Source of the DNA: a bacterium | Lineage (GTDB): Bacteria; Bacteroidota; Bacteroidia; Bacteroidales; Muribaculaceae | Direction: 5' to 3' | Length of the DNA: 64,000 bases | Assembly: GCA_004563195.1 (NCBI GenBank) | Contig: SFTJ01000033.1 | Location: forward strand, 14,359 to 78,358 | Shown: positions 7,671 through 15,152 of the stretch, in pieces | Layout: the number at the start of each line of letters is the position of its first letter | Numbering within the stretch: the first letter of the stretch is position 1 | Notes under the pieces: model-generated | What the model was told of the DNA's origin: nothing | Databases searched by the model: none | The model's input: only the letters and a program-made list of their open reading frames with translations | Position numbers and translations under genes: made by a program

Positions 7671-9671
7671 TTATTTAAGATAATCTTCGAAATAGCGAGT
7701 AATCATTTCGTGCAAGTGCACCGACTTGTGCCCGTACATATTGTGCTGCTGTCCCGGATAGGCAAAGAAGAGTGGATAGGTGCCCTCTTCGGCGCAGCGG
7801 TCGAGGAACATAAGGCAGTGCTGAGGCACCACGGTATTGTCGTTCATGCCGGTAATAATGAGCAGATTGCCCTTGAGGTCCTTAGCCTTATTGAGCAGCG
7901 AAGTCTGTTCGTAGCCTTCGGGATTGGTCTGCGGGGTGTCCATATATCGTTCGCCGTACATCACTTCATACCATTTCCAGTCGATAACCGGACCGCCAGC
8001 CACGCCCACCTTGAAGGTGTCGGGGTAGTTGGTCATGAGCGATATTGTCATATATCCGCCGAAACTCCATCCGTGCACGCCTATGCGGTCGGCATCGATG
8101 TAGGGGAGCGATTTCAGATATTCCACGCCTGCCATTTGGTCGCGCATCTCCACCTGTCCCAAGTGGCGGAAAGTGACCTGCTCGAATGCCAAACCGCGGT
8201 TTTCGCTGCCGCGATTGTCGAGAATGAATGTTATATAGCCCTTCTGAGCCATATAAGTTTCCCACGAGCGCGAATACCAGTGCCACGATGCTTCCACATT
8301 GTGGGCATGCGGACCGCCGTAGACGTAGATTACCACGGGGTATTTCTTCGCCGGGTCGAAGTCGGCGGGCTTCACCATACGCCAATAGAGGTCGGTGACG
8401 CCGTCGTCGGCTTTCAGACTGCCCATTTCGAACGAGGGTTGAGCATATCCCGCCCAAGGGTCATCGCTGCGGAGCAGTTCGGTGGTCTTGCCGGTGATGG
8501 TGTTGGTAACGGCAGTCACGCGAGGCACATCAGGCTCGCTCCAAGTGTCCACCACCCATTTTCCATCGGCTGAGAGACTCGCATTGTGCACTCCCTTGCC
8601 GTTGTCGAGGCGTTTTTTCTTGCCGTTATCGAGGTTGAGGCTGAAGATATTCATCTGCAGCGGATGTATCTCGTTGCTCACATAGATTATGCTGTGATTG
8701 GCTTCGCAGAATCCCGCCAAGGCGCGCACCACCCAATTGCCTTGAGTGAGCTGGCGCTCAATGATGCCCTCGGTGTTCATGAGGTAAAGGTGCTGATAAC
8801 CATCCTTTTGGCTCCAATAGATAAAACGCTTGGAGTCCCACGGAAGGAAGGTGATGGGATGCAATGGCTCGGTATAGCGGTCGTTGTGTTCGCGATAGAG
8901 CGTAGCGGTTTTCTTGCCCGAAGCGGCACAGTAGGCATCGAGGCTCGAGTCGGTCTGGTCGCGATTGACTTCGATTAGGTAAAGTGTAGTGCCATCGGGG
9001 CTCCAGGCTATGTTGGTGAAATAGCGGTCGGTGGTGTCGCCGAGGTCGAGGTATACAGTCTTGCCGGTGGTCACGTCCACTATGCCCACGGTCACTTTGT
9101 GCGAAGTCATGCCCGCCATAGGATATTTGTCGGGCTCATAGGTGGCAGAGCGTTCGAAGGTGTTGACCTGCGGATAGTCGGTCACCATGCTTTGGTCCAT
9201 GCGGTAGAATGCCAGTTTCTTGCCGTCGGGCGAGAAGAAAGTGCCTTTGGTGATGCCAAATTCGTTGCGGTGCACCGATTGGCCGTAGACTATCTCGCGC
9301 GAACCATCGCGGCTCACTTGCACAGGCTCGGCATCGCCGCATTTCACATACAGATTGTGGTCCTTAAGATAAGCCCAAGTGCGCGATTGCTCGTTCCACT
9401 CCAATTGTTGAGTGCCATCTTCGAGTGTGGTGCGCTTGGTGCGAGGGTCGTCGATTGCCGAGCGTTCGCCGCTGGTTTTGTCGATGCTGTAGAAGTGCTC
9501 TGCATCGTAGGTGGTGAGTTGGTTGCCATACCAAGTGGTGTGAAGCCTCTTGGGCGTCATTTCCTTATAGTTTTTGCCGCCGAAGTTTAGGTCTTCGAGG
9601 GTAAACAATTTTTGTGCGCTGATGTTTGATGATGCAATTGCCATTGCTGCTATTACTATGAATTTTTTCAT
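7671..9671 (-). CDS. Secreted S9 family prolyl dipeptidyl peptidase (DPP IV-like)
   Basis: 666 residues. A signal peptide (MKKFIVIAAMAIASSNISAQ) is followed by an eight-blade-type N-terminal propeller (DPPIV_N) and a C-terminal alpha/beta-hydrolase. The catalytic triad is visible: Ser536 in GWSFGGY, Asp611 in MNDNTV and His643 in GQQHNMYG. DPP IV enzymes release X-Pro or X-Ala dipeptides from peptide N-termini, and in Bacteroidota they act in the periplasm or outer membrane on host and dietary peptides. First gene of an operon with miaA and preceded by a canonical Bacteroidota promoter at 9741-9771. Slightly shorter than typical relatives (about 700-740 residues), with no obvious internal loss. 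Confidence 0.9.
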   Translation of the reverse strand: MKKFIVIAAMAIASSNISAQKLFTLEDLNFGGKNYKEMTPKRLHTTWYGNQLTTYDAEHFYSIDKTSGERSAIDDPRTKRTTLEDGTQQLEWNEQSRTWAYLKDHNLYVKCGDAEPVQVSRDGSREIVYGQSVHRNEFGITKGTFFSPDGKKLAFYRMDQSMVTDYPQVNTFERSATYEPDKYPMAGMTSHKVTVGIVDVTTGKTVYLDLGDTTDRYFTNIAWSPDGTTLYLIEVNRDQTDSSLDAYCAASGKKTATLYREHNDRYTEPLHPITFLPWDSKRFIYWSQKDGYQHLYLMNTEGIIERQLTQGNWVVRALAGFCEANHSIIYVSNEIHPLQMNIFSLNLDNGKKKRLDNGKGVHNASLSADGKWVVDTWSEPDVPRVTAVTNTITGKTTELLRSDDPWAGYAQPSFEMGSLKADDGVTDLYWRMVKPADFDPAKKYPVVIYVYGGPHAHNVEASWHWYSRSWETYMAQKGYITFILDNRGSENRGLAFEQVTFRHLGQVEMRDQMAGVEYLKSLPYIDADRIGVHGWSFGGYMTISLMTNYPDTFKVGVAGGPVIDWKWYEVMYGERYMDTPQTNPEGYEQTSLLNKAKDLKGNLLIITGMNDNTVVPQHCLMFLDRCAEEGTYPLFFAYPGQQHNMYGHKSVHLHEMITRYFEDYLK

Positions 9672-9740
9672 CTTTTATGTGGTTTGTGCCCACACAATGG
9701 GGCTGAGTTTCACGGGAATTATTATGGTTACAATAATGTG

Positions 9741-9771
9741 CAAAACTACTAAAAATTTCCGTTATTGCAAA
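9741..9771 (-). promoter_or_regulatory. Canonical Bacteroidota promoter TTTG-N19-TAGTTTTG
   Basis: Read on the minus strand, TTTG (9768-9771), exactly 19 bases, then TAGTTTTG (9741-9748). Both boxes and the spacing match the housekeeping sigma consensus. The expected start site is near 9735, giving a leader of about 65 bases for the DPP IV-like gene. Confidence 0.8.
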
Positions 9772-9899
9772 TAACGATGCTTTACAAATTGGTTTGGAGC
9801 TAAAATGATTGTTGTCTGCGCAACAGTATGGTAATTTGATAGGAATAGGTGCAAAAAAGCCTCGTGAAAGTGCTTCGCGAGACTTTAGTTATAACTCTG

Positions 9900-9945
9900 A
9901 GCGCTAAATGCGTGCTACATATGCACATCGGCAGCGCTATTTTTT
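9900..9945 (+). terminator. Terminator-like hairpin with T-run, no plus-strand gene upstream
   Basis: AGCGCT at 9900-9905 pairs with AGCGCT at 9933-9938, with an inner GTGC/GCAC stem, and T6 follows on the plus strand. The flanking genes are both on the minus strand, so this would end an unannotated plus-strand transcript, or it may be coincidental. Confidence 0.4.
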
Positions 9946-9965
9946 GCTTATAGATTTTGAATTAT

Positions 9966-10943
9966 TCAATCAATTTCAACTTTTAAATCTCTTTTGAGAG
10001 TTTCATAGCAGTTCTCAATGTTATAGTGGTCTTTTATATATGGGATAATATCTTGCGGACCTTTAAGGGAGAACTTGTTTATTACATCATATGCGTTTAC
10101 ACTAAAAGACACATATTTAGATTCGAAGTCTTTATGCTCCCCTTTTGAGAATACTATTTTTGTTCCTTCAAAGGATAATGATACGGTGAGAACATTAGAA
10201 CTATAAATCCCGCTAAAATTTTCGTCCCCTGGTATTATCTGATGTCTGTGTGCAAATGTTTGATACGATTCGTTATCGCAATTGAAAATTCCAATCTGAT
10301 CAATGAATGGATTAAGAATCCTTTCTACAGCATTCTTTAATTCTTTCAACTCGATTGCAAATGTATAAAAGTTATCGCCATATCCATCCCAAGAAGTCCT
10401 TACCAAGTGATTAATTATTTTCTTGGCAAGTTCCGGTTTGTTATAAACAAGCATATTCATTGAATAACGATTGGCATTAATCATCAGTTCAACGAGTAGT
10501 TCTTTATATTCATTATCATCAATAGGCGCAGAGGAACAATAGCGCCTTGGAGCAATATCTTGATTTTTATCTATTTCAATAATCTCAAATGAACAAAACT
10601 TCACAGGGTTGTCGATGTCAATATCGTGTACAAAAGGAATAAAATCATCATTATCATTATAACCAGACCAATTGATGTACTCTAATGCTTTGTCGTTTAT
10701 TTCGCTATATTCACTTTCTAAAATTTCATCAAGTGGAATGTCTTCCTCAATTGCTATTGCTTTACATTTGCGAATTTTTTCCAAATCTTCTTCTGAGAAA
10801 TCCCTATAATATCCTTCATGCGATATTTCAAAAGGATATATATCGACATAATACTCTTTTGTTCTCTTTAGCTGATTCATGTATATATCAGCTATTTGGT
10901 TTGCTGTTTCTTTTTCAACTTCCCTAAATGTGTCTTCAGCCAT
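9966..10943 (-). CDS. Orphan hypothetical protein, strongly AT-rich gene
   Basis: 325 residues, no signal peptide, no membrane helix and no family I recognise. The protein is acidic, rich in Asp, Glu, Ile, Asn and Tyr, with a charged helical N-terminus (residues 1-60) and a mixed, probably globular remainder. Base composition is visibly more AT-rich than all neighbours and codons end mostly in A or T, which suggests recent transfer. It stands alone between minus-strand genes, with AT-rich flanks of about 300 bases on each side. It could be a defence, immunity or phage-derived protein, but nothing in the sequence proves that. The reading frame is long and intact, so I believe it is a real gene. 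Confidence 0.7.
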   Translation of the reverse strand: MAEDTFREVEKETANQIADIYMNQLKRTKEYYVDIYPFEISHEGYYRDFSEEDLEKIRKCKAIAIEEDIPLDEILESEYSEINDKALEYINWSGYNDNDDFIPFVHDIDIDNPVKFCSFEIIEIDKNQDIAPRRYCSSAPIDDNEYKELLVELMINANRYSMNMLVYNKPELAKKIINHLVRTSWDGYGDNFYTFAIELKELKNAVERILNPFIDQIGIFNCDNESYQTFAHRHQIIPGDENFSGIYSSNVLTVSLSFEGTKIVFSKGEHKDFESKYVSFSVNAYDVINKFSLKGPQDIIPYIKDHYNIENCYETLKRDLKVEID

Positions 10944-11155
10944 ATCGTTTCTGTTTTATTTAAGTTACCATTTCGCATTAGACAATATCATAACTTATAT
11001 GTCTACTGCTCGTATTCTCTACTGCAAGTTTTTATGCTTTAGCAAAAATACTAAATAGTTGAGTGGTAATCAATTTTTTTTTGCTAATATTTTATAATCA
11101 GCTGTTGCAATTTTTGATGAATAATAATCCTTATAGCATAAGAATCAATGCACGA

Positions 11156-11184
11156 GCGGGATGCACCGTCAAGGTGCATCCCGC
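11156..11184 (-). terminator. Perfect 12-bp hairpin downstream of ino1
   Basis: GCGGGATGCACC (11156-11167), a 5-base loop, GGTGCATCCCGC (11173-11184), starting 56 bases after the ino1 stop. No T-run follows on the minus strand, so it may be a 3'-end stabiliser rather than an intrinsic terminator. The arm resembles the GCATCACC modules elsewhere. Confidence 0.55.
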
Positions 11185-11239
11185 AGTACTATTAATTCTT
11201 GTGTTGATTGTTTTTGGATACAATCATTATTATCGATTA

Positions 11240-12565
11240 TTAGTCGATTTCTTCGTCAGCTTCGTAGCCACCCATTTCGCGCAAAGCGTTCTTGAGCATT
11301 ACATACTGTTGGAACAGGTGGTTAACAGGCACTTCGTCTTGAGTGTAGTCGTGCATCGGGCTCTTGAGGAAGAAGCTCAAGAAGCGTTGAGTACCCCAAC
11401 GGCCGGCGCGAGCAGCGAGGTCGCTAAGCAATACGAGGTCGAGACACAATGGAGCAGCGAGGATAGAATCGCGGCACAAGAAGTTGATCTTGATTTGCAT
11501 TGGGTAGCCCATCCAACCGAAGATGTCGATGTTGTCCCAACCTTCCTTGTTGTCGTTGCGTGGTGGGTAGTAGTTGATGCGCACCTTGTGGTAGTATTGA
11601 GTGTCTTCGTCGTTGCCGTGGCCATAGAGGTCGGGTTGAACTTCAGGAACCAAGATCGATTCGAGAGTCGACAACTTGCTCACTTCCTTAGTGCGGAAGT
11701 TAGCCGGTTCGTCGAGCACGAGACCATCGCGGTTGCCAAGGATGTTGGTAGAGAACCATCCTGCCAAACCTAAGCAGCGAGTGCCGATGATAGGAGCGAA
11801 GCCCGACTTAACGAGAGTTTGACCGGTCTTGAAGTCCTTACCTGCGATAGGCATTTGAGTCTTTTCGGCGAGTTCCCACATAGCAGGAATGTCGACAGTG
11901 GTGTTAGGAGCACCCATGATGAAAGGAGCGCCTTCGCTGAGTGCAGCATAAGCATAGCACATAGATGGAGCTATGTTTTCGGTATCGTTAGCCTTCATAG
12001 CGGCTTCGAGGTCGGCAAGCTTGTAGTGAACGTCCTTGTTAACAGGCACATACACTTCGGTAGAAGCAGCCCAAAGCACCACGATGCGGTTTACACCGGT
12101 GTTAGCTTTGAATTGGCGAATATCTTCGCGAATTTGCTCGGTCATGTCCCAGCGATCCTTGCAAGTCTTTACATTGTCGCCGTCGAGACGCTTTGCATAG
12201 TTCTTGTCGAAGGCAGCCTTCATAGGAACTATCTTCACGAGTTCGTCCTTTACGGGCTCTATGTCTTTTTCCTTAAGCACTTCGCAGTTGATGGCGCTTT
12301 CGTAAGCGTTAGCAGGGTAAACGTCCCATGCGCCGAACACGATGTCGTTAAGGTTAGCGATAGGAACTATGTCCTTGTAGGCAAGATATTTCTTGTCGGC
12401 ACCGCGGCCTACGCGAATCTTGTCGTATTGAGTCATCGAACCAACAGGCTTTGCAAGACCCTTGCGTGTCATCAATACACCTGTCATAAAAGTTGAGCTT
12501 ACTGCTCCTAATCCAACTACGAGAACACCAAGTTTGCCCTCTGCCGGTTTAACATTAGTTTTCAT
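11240..12565 (-). CDS. myo-inositol-1-phosphate (inositol-3-phosphate) synthase
   Basis: 441 residues. It converts glucose 6-phosphate to inositol 3-phosphate with NAD, feeding inositol phospholipid or sphingolipid head groups in Bacteroidetes. Seen: an N-terminal Rossmann motif VVGLGAVSS (GxGxxS, residues 16-24), the family core NILGNRDGL, and the GAWDVYP and GAPNTTVD segments. Length matches the shorter bacterial type. It stands alone here; none of the other inositol-lipid genes of the Bacteroides BT_1522-1526 type cluster is adjacent. Codons are mostly G/C-ending with strong bias, which suggests high expression. Promoter at 12643-12650, hairpin at 11156-11184. Confidence 0.93.
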   Translation of the reverse strand: MKTNVKPAEGKLGVLVVGLGAVSSTFMTGVLMTRKGLAKPVGSMTQYDKIRVGRGADKKYLAYKDIVPIANLNDIVFGAWDVYPANAYESAINCEVLKEKDIEPVKDELVKIVPMKAAFDKNYAKRLDGDNVKTCKDRWDMTEQIREDIRQFKANTGVNRIVVLWAASTEVYVPVNKDVHYKLADLEAAMKANDTENIAPSMCYAYAALSEGAPFIMGAPNTTVDIPAMWELAEKTQMPIAGKDFKTGQTLVKSGFAPIIGTRCLGLAGWFSTNILGNRDGLVLDEPANFRTKEVSKLSTLESILVPEVQPDLYGHGNDEDTQYYHKVRINYYPPRNDNKEGWDNIDIFGWMGYPMQIKINFLCRDSILAAPLCLDLVLLSDLAARAGRWGTQRFLSFFLKSPMHDYTQDEVPVNHLFQQYVMLKNALREMGGYEADEEID

Positions 12566-12642
12566 ATTTAAAGAAAATATTTGGTTTATTTGTTAAAATT
12601 TTACATTTATAGTTTTTGTACTTTGCTCTTCGAAAAGTAGGG

Positions 12643-12650
12643 CAAATGTA
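12643..12650 (-). promoter_or_regulatory. TAnnTTTG promoter element for the inositol-phosphate synthase gene
   Basis: Minus strand TACATTTG, 78 bases before the ATG. A T-rich tract lies upstream but there is no TTTG at exactly 19 bases. Confidence 0.5.
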
Positions 12651-12896
12651 GACCTAAAAGCTTTACAAAAAAATATTTCATGTTTAATTTATGTTATCGT
12701 AAAGTTAAAAGATGTATTTGAGGCTGTAGTTTGGTTAATGTATATTGAATTGGCGTGCTTTTATAGGTGTAAATGTAAACTAATGTTAATGCTTGCTCAA
12801 AGCAAATTTGCCCAAAATTTCGCATTATTTGGGTGGAAATAACTTAATGTGCGTTGGGTATTTAGGGGTGTACTAAAATGCAGTTTATCTTTTGAG
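12651..12896. other. AT-rich intergenic stretch, nothing recognised
   Basis: Between the promoter of the inositol-phosphate synthase gene and the 3' hairpin of yaaA. No open frame or repeat worth naming. Confidence 0.4.
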
Positions 12897-12934
12897 TTGT
12901 GAAAAAGTCGCTTTTAGTGTTTATTTTTTCACAA
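12897..12934 (-). terminator. Hairpin overlapping the 3' end of yaaA
   Basis: TTGTGAAAAA at 12897-12906 pairs with TTTTTCACAA at 12925-12934. The right arm covers the last codons of the gene, and on the minus strand the left arm supplies the U-rich tail. Confidence 0.5.
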
Positions 12935-13682
12935 ATACGGGTCGGTTGGTTTCGCTCAGTTCCGGGCAAAATACGAAGCCTTGATGTTCAAACGAGGTCA
13001 CATCTTCGGGGTGGCTGATGCGGCGAGTGATGATGTGCCGAGTCATAGCACCGCGGCAAGTTTTGGCGTGCACTGCCACTATTTTTAGCCTACCGTTTTG
13101 CTCGCACAAAAATTGTGGTTGAATCACGCGCAACTCCTTACAGATGCGTTTCCACTCGAAAAGGTGCTCCATCTCTTCGGTAGCGAGGTGCATCAAGGTT
13201 CCGTCGTCGGCTTTCACGGCATCTATGAGGCATTGCGTGAGGCGGCTGCGCCAAAAGGCAAACATATTAATGCCCTTGGCGGGCTCCAATTCCACGTTGC
13301 CCTCCATACGATAGGGGTGAATGAGATCGAGCGGGCGCAGCAATCCGTAGAGAAACGAAGTGATGTGCAGGTGATTTTGCGCGAAAAGCATATCGTCGGC
13401 CGTGAAGGTATTGGCGCAGAGTCCGCGATAGGCTTGCCCGGTGTAGGCAAGTATGGCTGGCAGGAGTTCTTCGTTGCGGAAGAAATTGGCATACCGGCTG
13501 CGAGTGGTGGCAGCAATCGATGTGGAGCAATGCATCATCTGAGCCACTTCACTTACCGAATAGTTCATCATAGCGAGGGCGAATTGTCGTGCCTCAGCTT
13601 CAAATCGTGGTTTGCTCACCGTGGGCGCTTCGATTTTGGTGCTCGAAGTCATAGTTTTTGCGCATGCCAGTAGTATCTGCAT
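12921..13682 (-). CDS. yaaA: Peroxide stress protein YaaA (DUF328/UPF0246)
   Basis: 253 residues, the normal length of the family. Recognised from the ordered family blocks: an N-terminal ILLACAKTM, TGQAYRGL near the middle, SFLYGLLRPLDLIHPYR, EPAKGINMFAFWR, and a basic HAKTCRGAMTRHII near the C-terminus. E. coli YaaA lowers damage by intracellular iron under peroxide and is controlled by OxyR; whether that holds here is inference. Monocistronic, with its own TAAATTTG promoter element at 13726-13733. Confidence 0.92.
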   Translation of the reverse strand: MQILLACAKTMTSSTKIEAPTVSKPRFEAEARQFALAMMNYSVSEVAQMMHCSTSIAATTRSRYANFFRNEELLPAILAYTGQAYRGLCANTFTADDMLFAQNHLHITSFLYGLLRPLDLIHPYRMEGNVELEPAKGINMFAFWRSRLTQCLIDAVKADDGTLMHLATEEMEHLFEWKRICKELRVIQPQFLCEQNGRLKIVAVHAKTCRGAMTRHIITRRISHPEDVTSFEHQGFVFCPELSETNRPVFVKK

Positions 13683-13725
13683 CTCTATATATAATAATGT
13701 GTAGTTGTTAATATTTCTCCGGCTG

Positions 13726-13733
13726 CAAATTTA
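13726..13733 (-). promoter_or_regulatory. TAnnTTTG promoter element for yaaA
   Basis: Minus strand TAAATTTG, 44 bases before the ATG at 13682. Confidence 0.5.
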
Positions 13734-13971
13734 GATATTTTCTTTCGATTATAGGATAGCAGATACTCATGAGGCTGTAAAATTTTGTGCGAAAAATGGC
13801 TTAAATGCCCGTCAGAAGGCTGTTTTATGCGTTATTTGGTGGCAAAAATCGGAAAAAATGGGTAGAAATATAAAAAATGTTGAAAATTAGTTGATTATAT
13901 TGCGATATTTTTAATTTTTTGATTATCTTTACACCGATTATTATTAAAAACCTTTTAAAAACGGAACAACG

Positions 13972-14151
13972 ATGAAAGAACTAGTTGAACAAATCGCTGC
14001 TACTTACGCAGAATTTTTGAAGGACGCAACTGCACAGCTTGAAAATGGTAACAAGGCTGCTGGTACACGTGCTCGCAAGGCTTCACTTGCTATCGAAAAG
14101 GCAATGAAGGAATTCCGTAAGGCATCTTTGGAAGCTGCTGCTAAGAAGTGA
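13972..14151 (+). CDS. Small histone H1-like (Hc1 family) DNA-associated protein
   Basis: 59 residues, MKELVEQIAATYAEF at the start, then alternating Lys/Ala-rich helix (NKAAGTRARKAS, EAAAKK at the end). This matches the very common small 'histone H1-like' protein of Bacteroidales, itself related to chlamydial Hc1, thought to bind and compact DNA. Codons are strongly biased (GCT, AAG, CGT), as in abundant proteins. A promoter-like TATCTTTA lies at 13924-13931 and a strong terminator follows at 14184-14220, so it is a single-gene transcript. Function in Bacteroidota is not proven experimentally as far as I know. Confidence 0.85.
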   Translation: MKELVEQIAATYAEFLKDATAQLENGNKAAGTRARKASLAIEKAMKEFRKASLEAAAKK

Positions 14152-14183
14152 TTGCTTTTTAGAAAGTGCTACAAATGTATAAT

Positions 14184-14220
14184 GAAGGACTATCGAGATG
14201 TGGTAGCCCTTCGTTTTTTT
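14184..14220 (+). terminator. Intrinsic terminator of the histone-like gene
   Basis: GAAGG (14184-14188) pairs with CCTTC (14208-14212) with an extended CTA/TAG stem inside, followed by GTTTTTTT. Confidence 0.85.
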
Positions 14221-15041
14221 TAGTTTTGCATGTGAAATCCCGGATTATCGTAAACTCGCTGAGAATTGCGTATTTTGGAGCCACTTGATAGTTTGATCGA
14301 AATTTTCGATTCTCGCGCAGTTTGTGGAAACGCCCGGTATTGTCCGTATAGCCCACTCGGAGGCTACATTCCTTGCCGGAGCACTATTGTAGGCAACTGT
14401 GTATGGTAAGGGGGCTGCTTTGTGAGTGTCTGAAGCGCGAAGGTGGTAGAAATTTCGTAATATATATCGAAATGGCTTATATAGCGCCGTATGTCGATTG
14501 GGTTAATAGAATGAAAAATATTAATATGTGTAAGTATATAGGCTGTATCCTTATTCATTTATCGTTTTTAATGTCTTGAAGTAAACAAATTGTGCAAAAA
14601 ATATGTGTGTTAATTACAATTAGATAATAAAAATAGCGATTTTTGTTACAATTGTTGGATTGAAACGGCAAAATAGTTGTAAATTTGGATAGTCCGGGCG
14701 CGAAAATGTTAATTGTTGTTTAGTTAAATTGTCCTCTTTGTTAACACTTTTCTGTTATCGGTTGATGCTGAAGTGTTTCGAAATGTAAAAATTGTAGCGC
14801 AAAATGAGCGAACCGGGGTTAATTGTAAGAAAACCACTTATAAATATCTGATTATCAGCGATAAGTGTATGAGCTTTTTACTTACCCTTTTGTTTGGGTG
14901 CTGCCGATATAGTGAAATGAGGTAAGAAATTGAAATGTTTTTTGTTGTCCGGTGTTTCGAATTGAAACGAATTTGGCTTAATGGTATAATCGTTTTAATG
15001 TTAATCTTTAGATTTTTTATGAGTGATTGCAAAATTTTGTG
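14221..15041. other. Long AT-rich region before the first susC, no gene recognised
   Basis: About 0.8 kb. Open frames on both strands are at most about 70 codons, with no family resemblance or codon bias. It probably holds the regulatory region of the SusC/SusD locus. Confidence 0.5.
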
Positions 15042-15049
15042 TAAATTTG
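15042..15049 (+). promoter_or_regulatory. TAnnTTTG promoter element for the first SusC/SusD locus
   Basis: TAAATTTG, giving a leader of roughly 100 bases to the susC ATG at 15153. The -33 region is only a partial match. Confidence 0.55.
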
Positions 15050-15152
15050 CCGACAATGTTTAGTGTATGTTTTCGCATGATAAATGAACACGAAACAAAC
15101 AGAGAAAAGAGAAATAAAATAAATATTTTGTCTAATTATTATTAATTAAGGT

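Noticed and set aside
14373..14579. 68-codon open frame upstream of the first susC
   Set aside because: No family resemblance, no codon bias and no promoter or terminator spacing that fits a gene.
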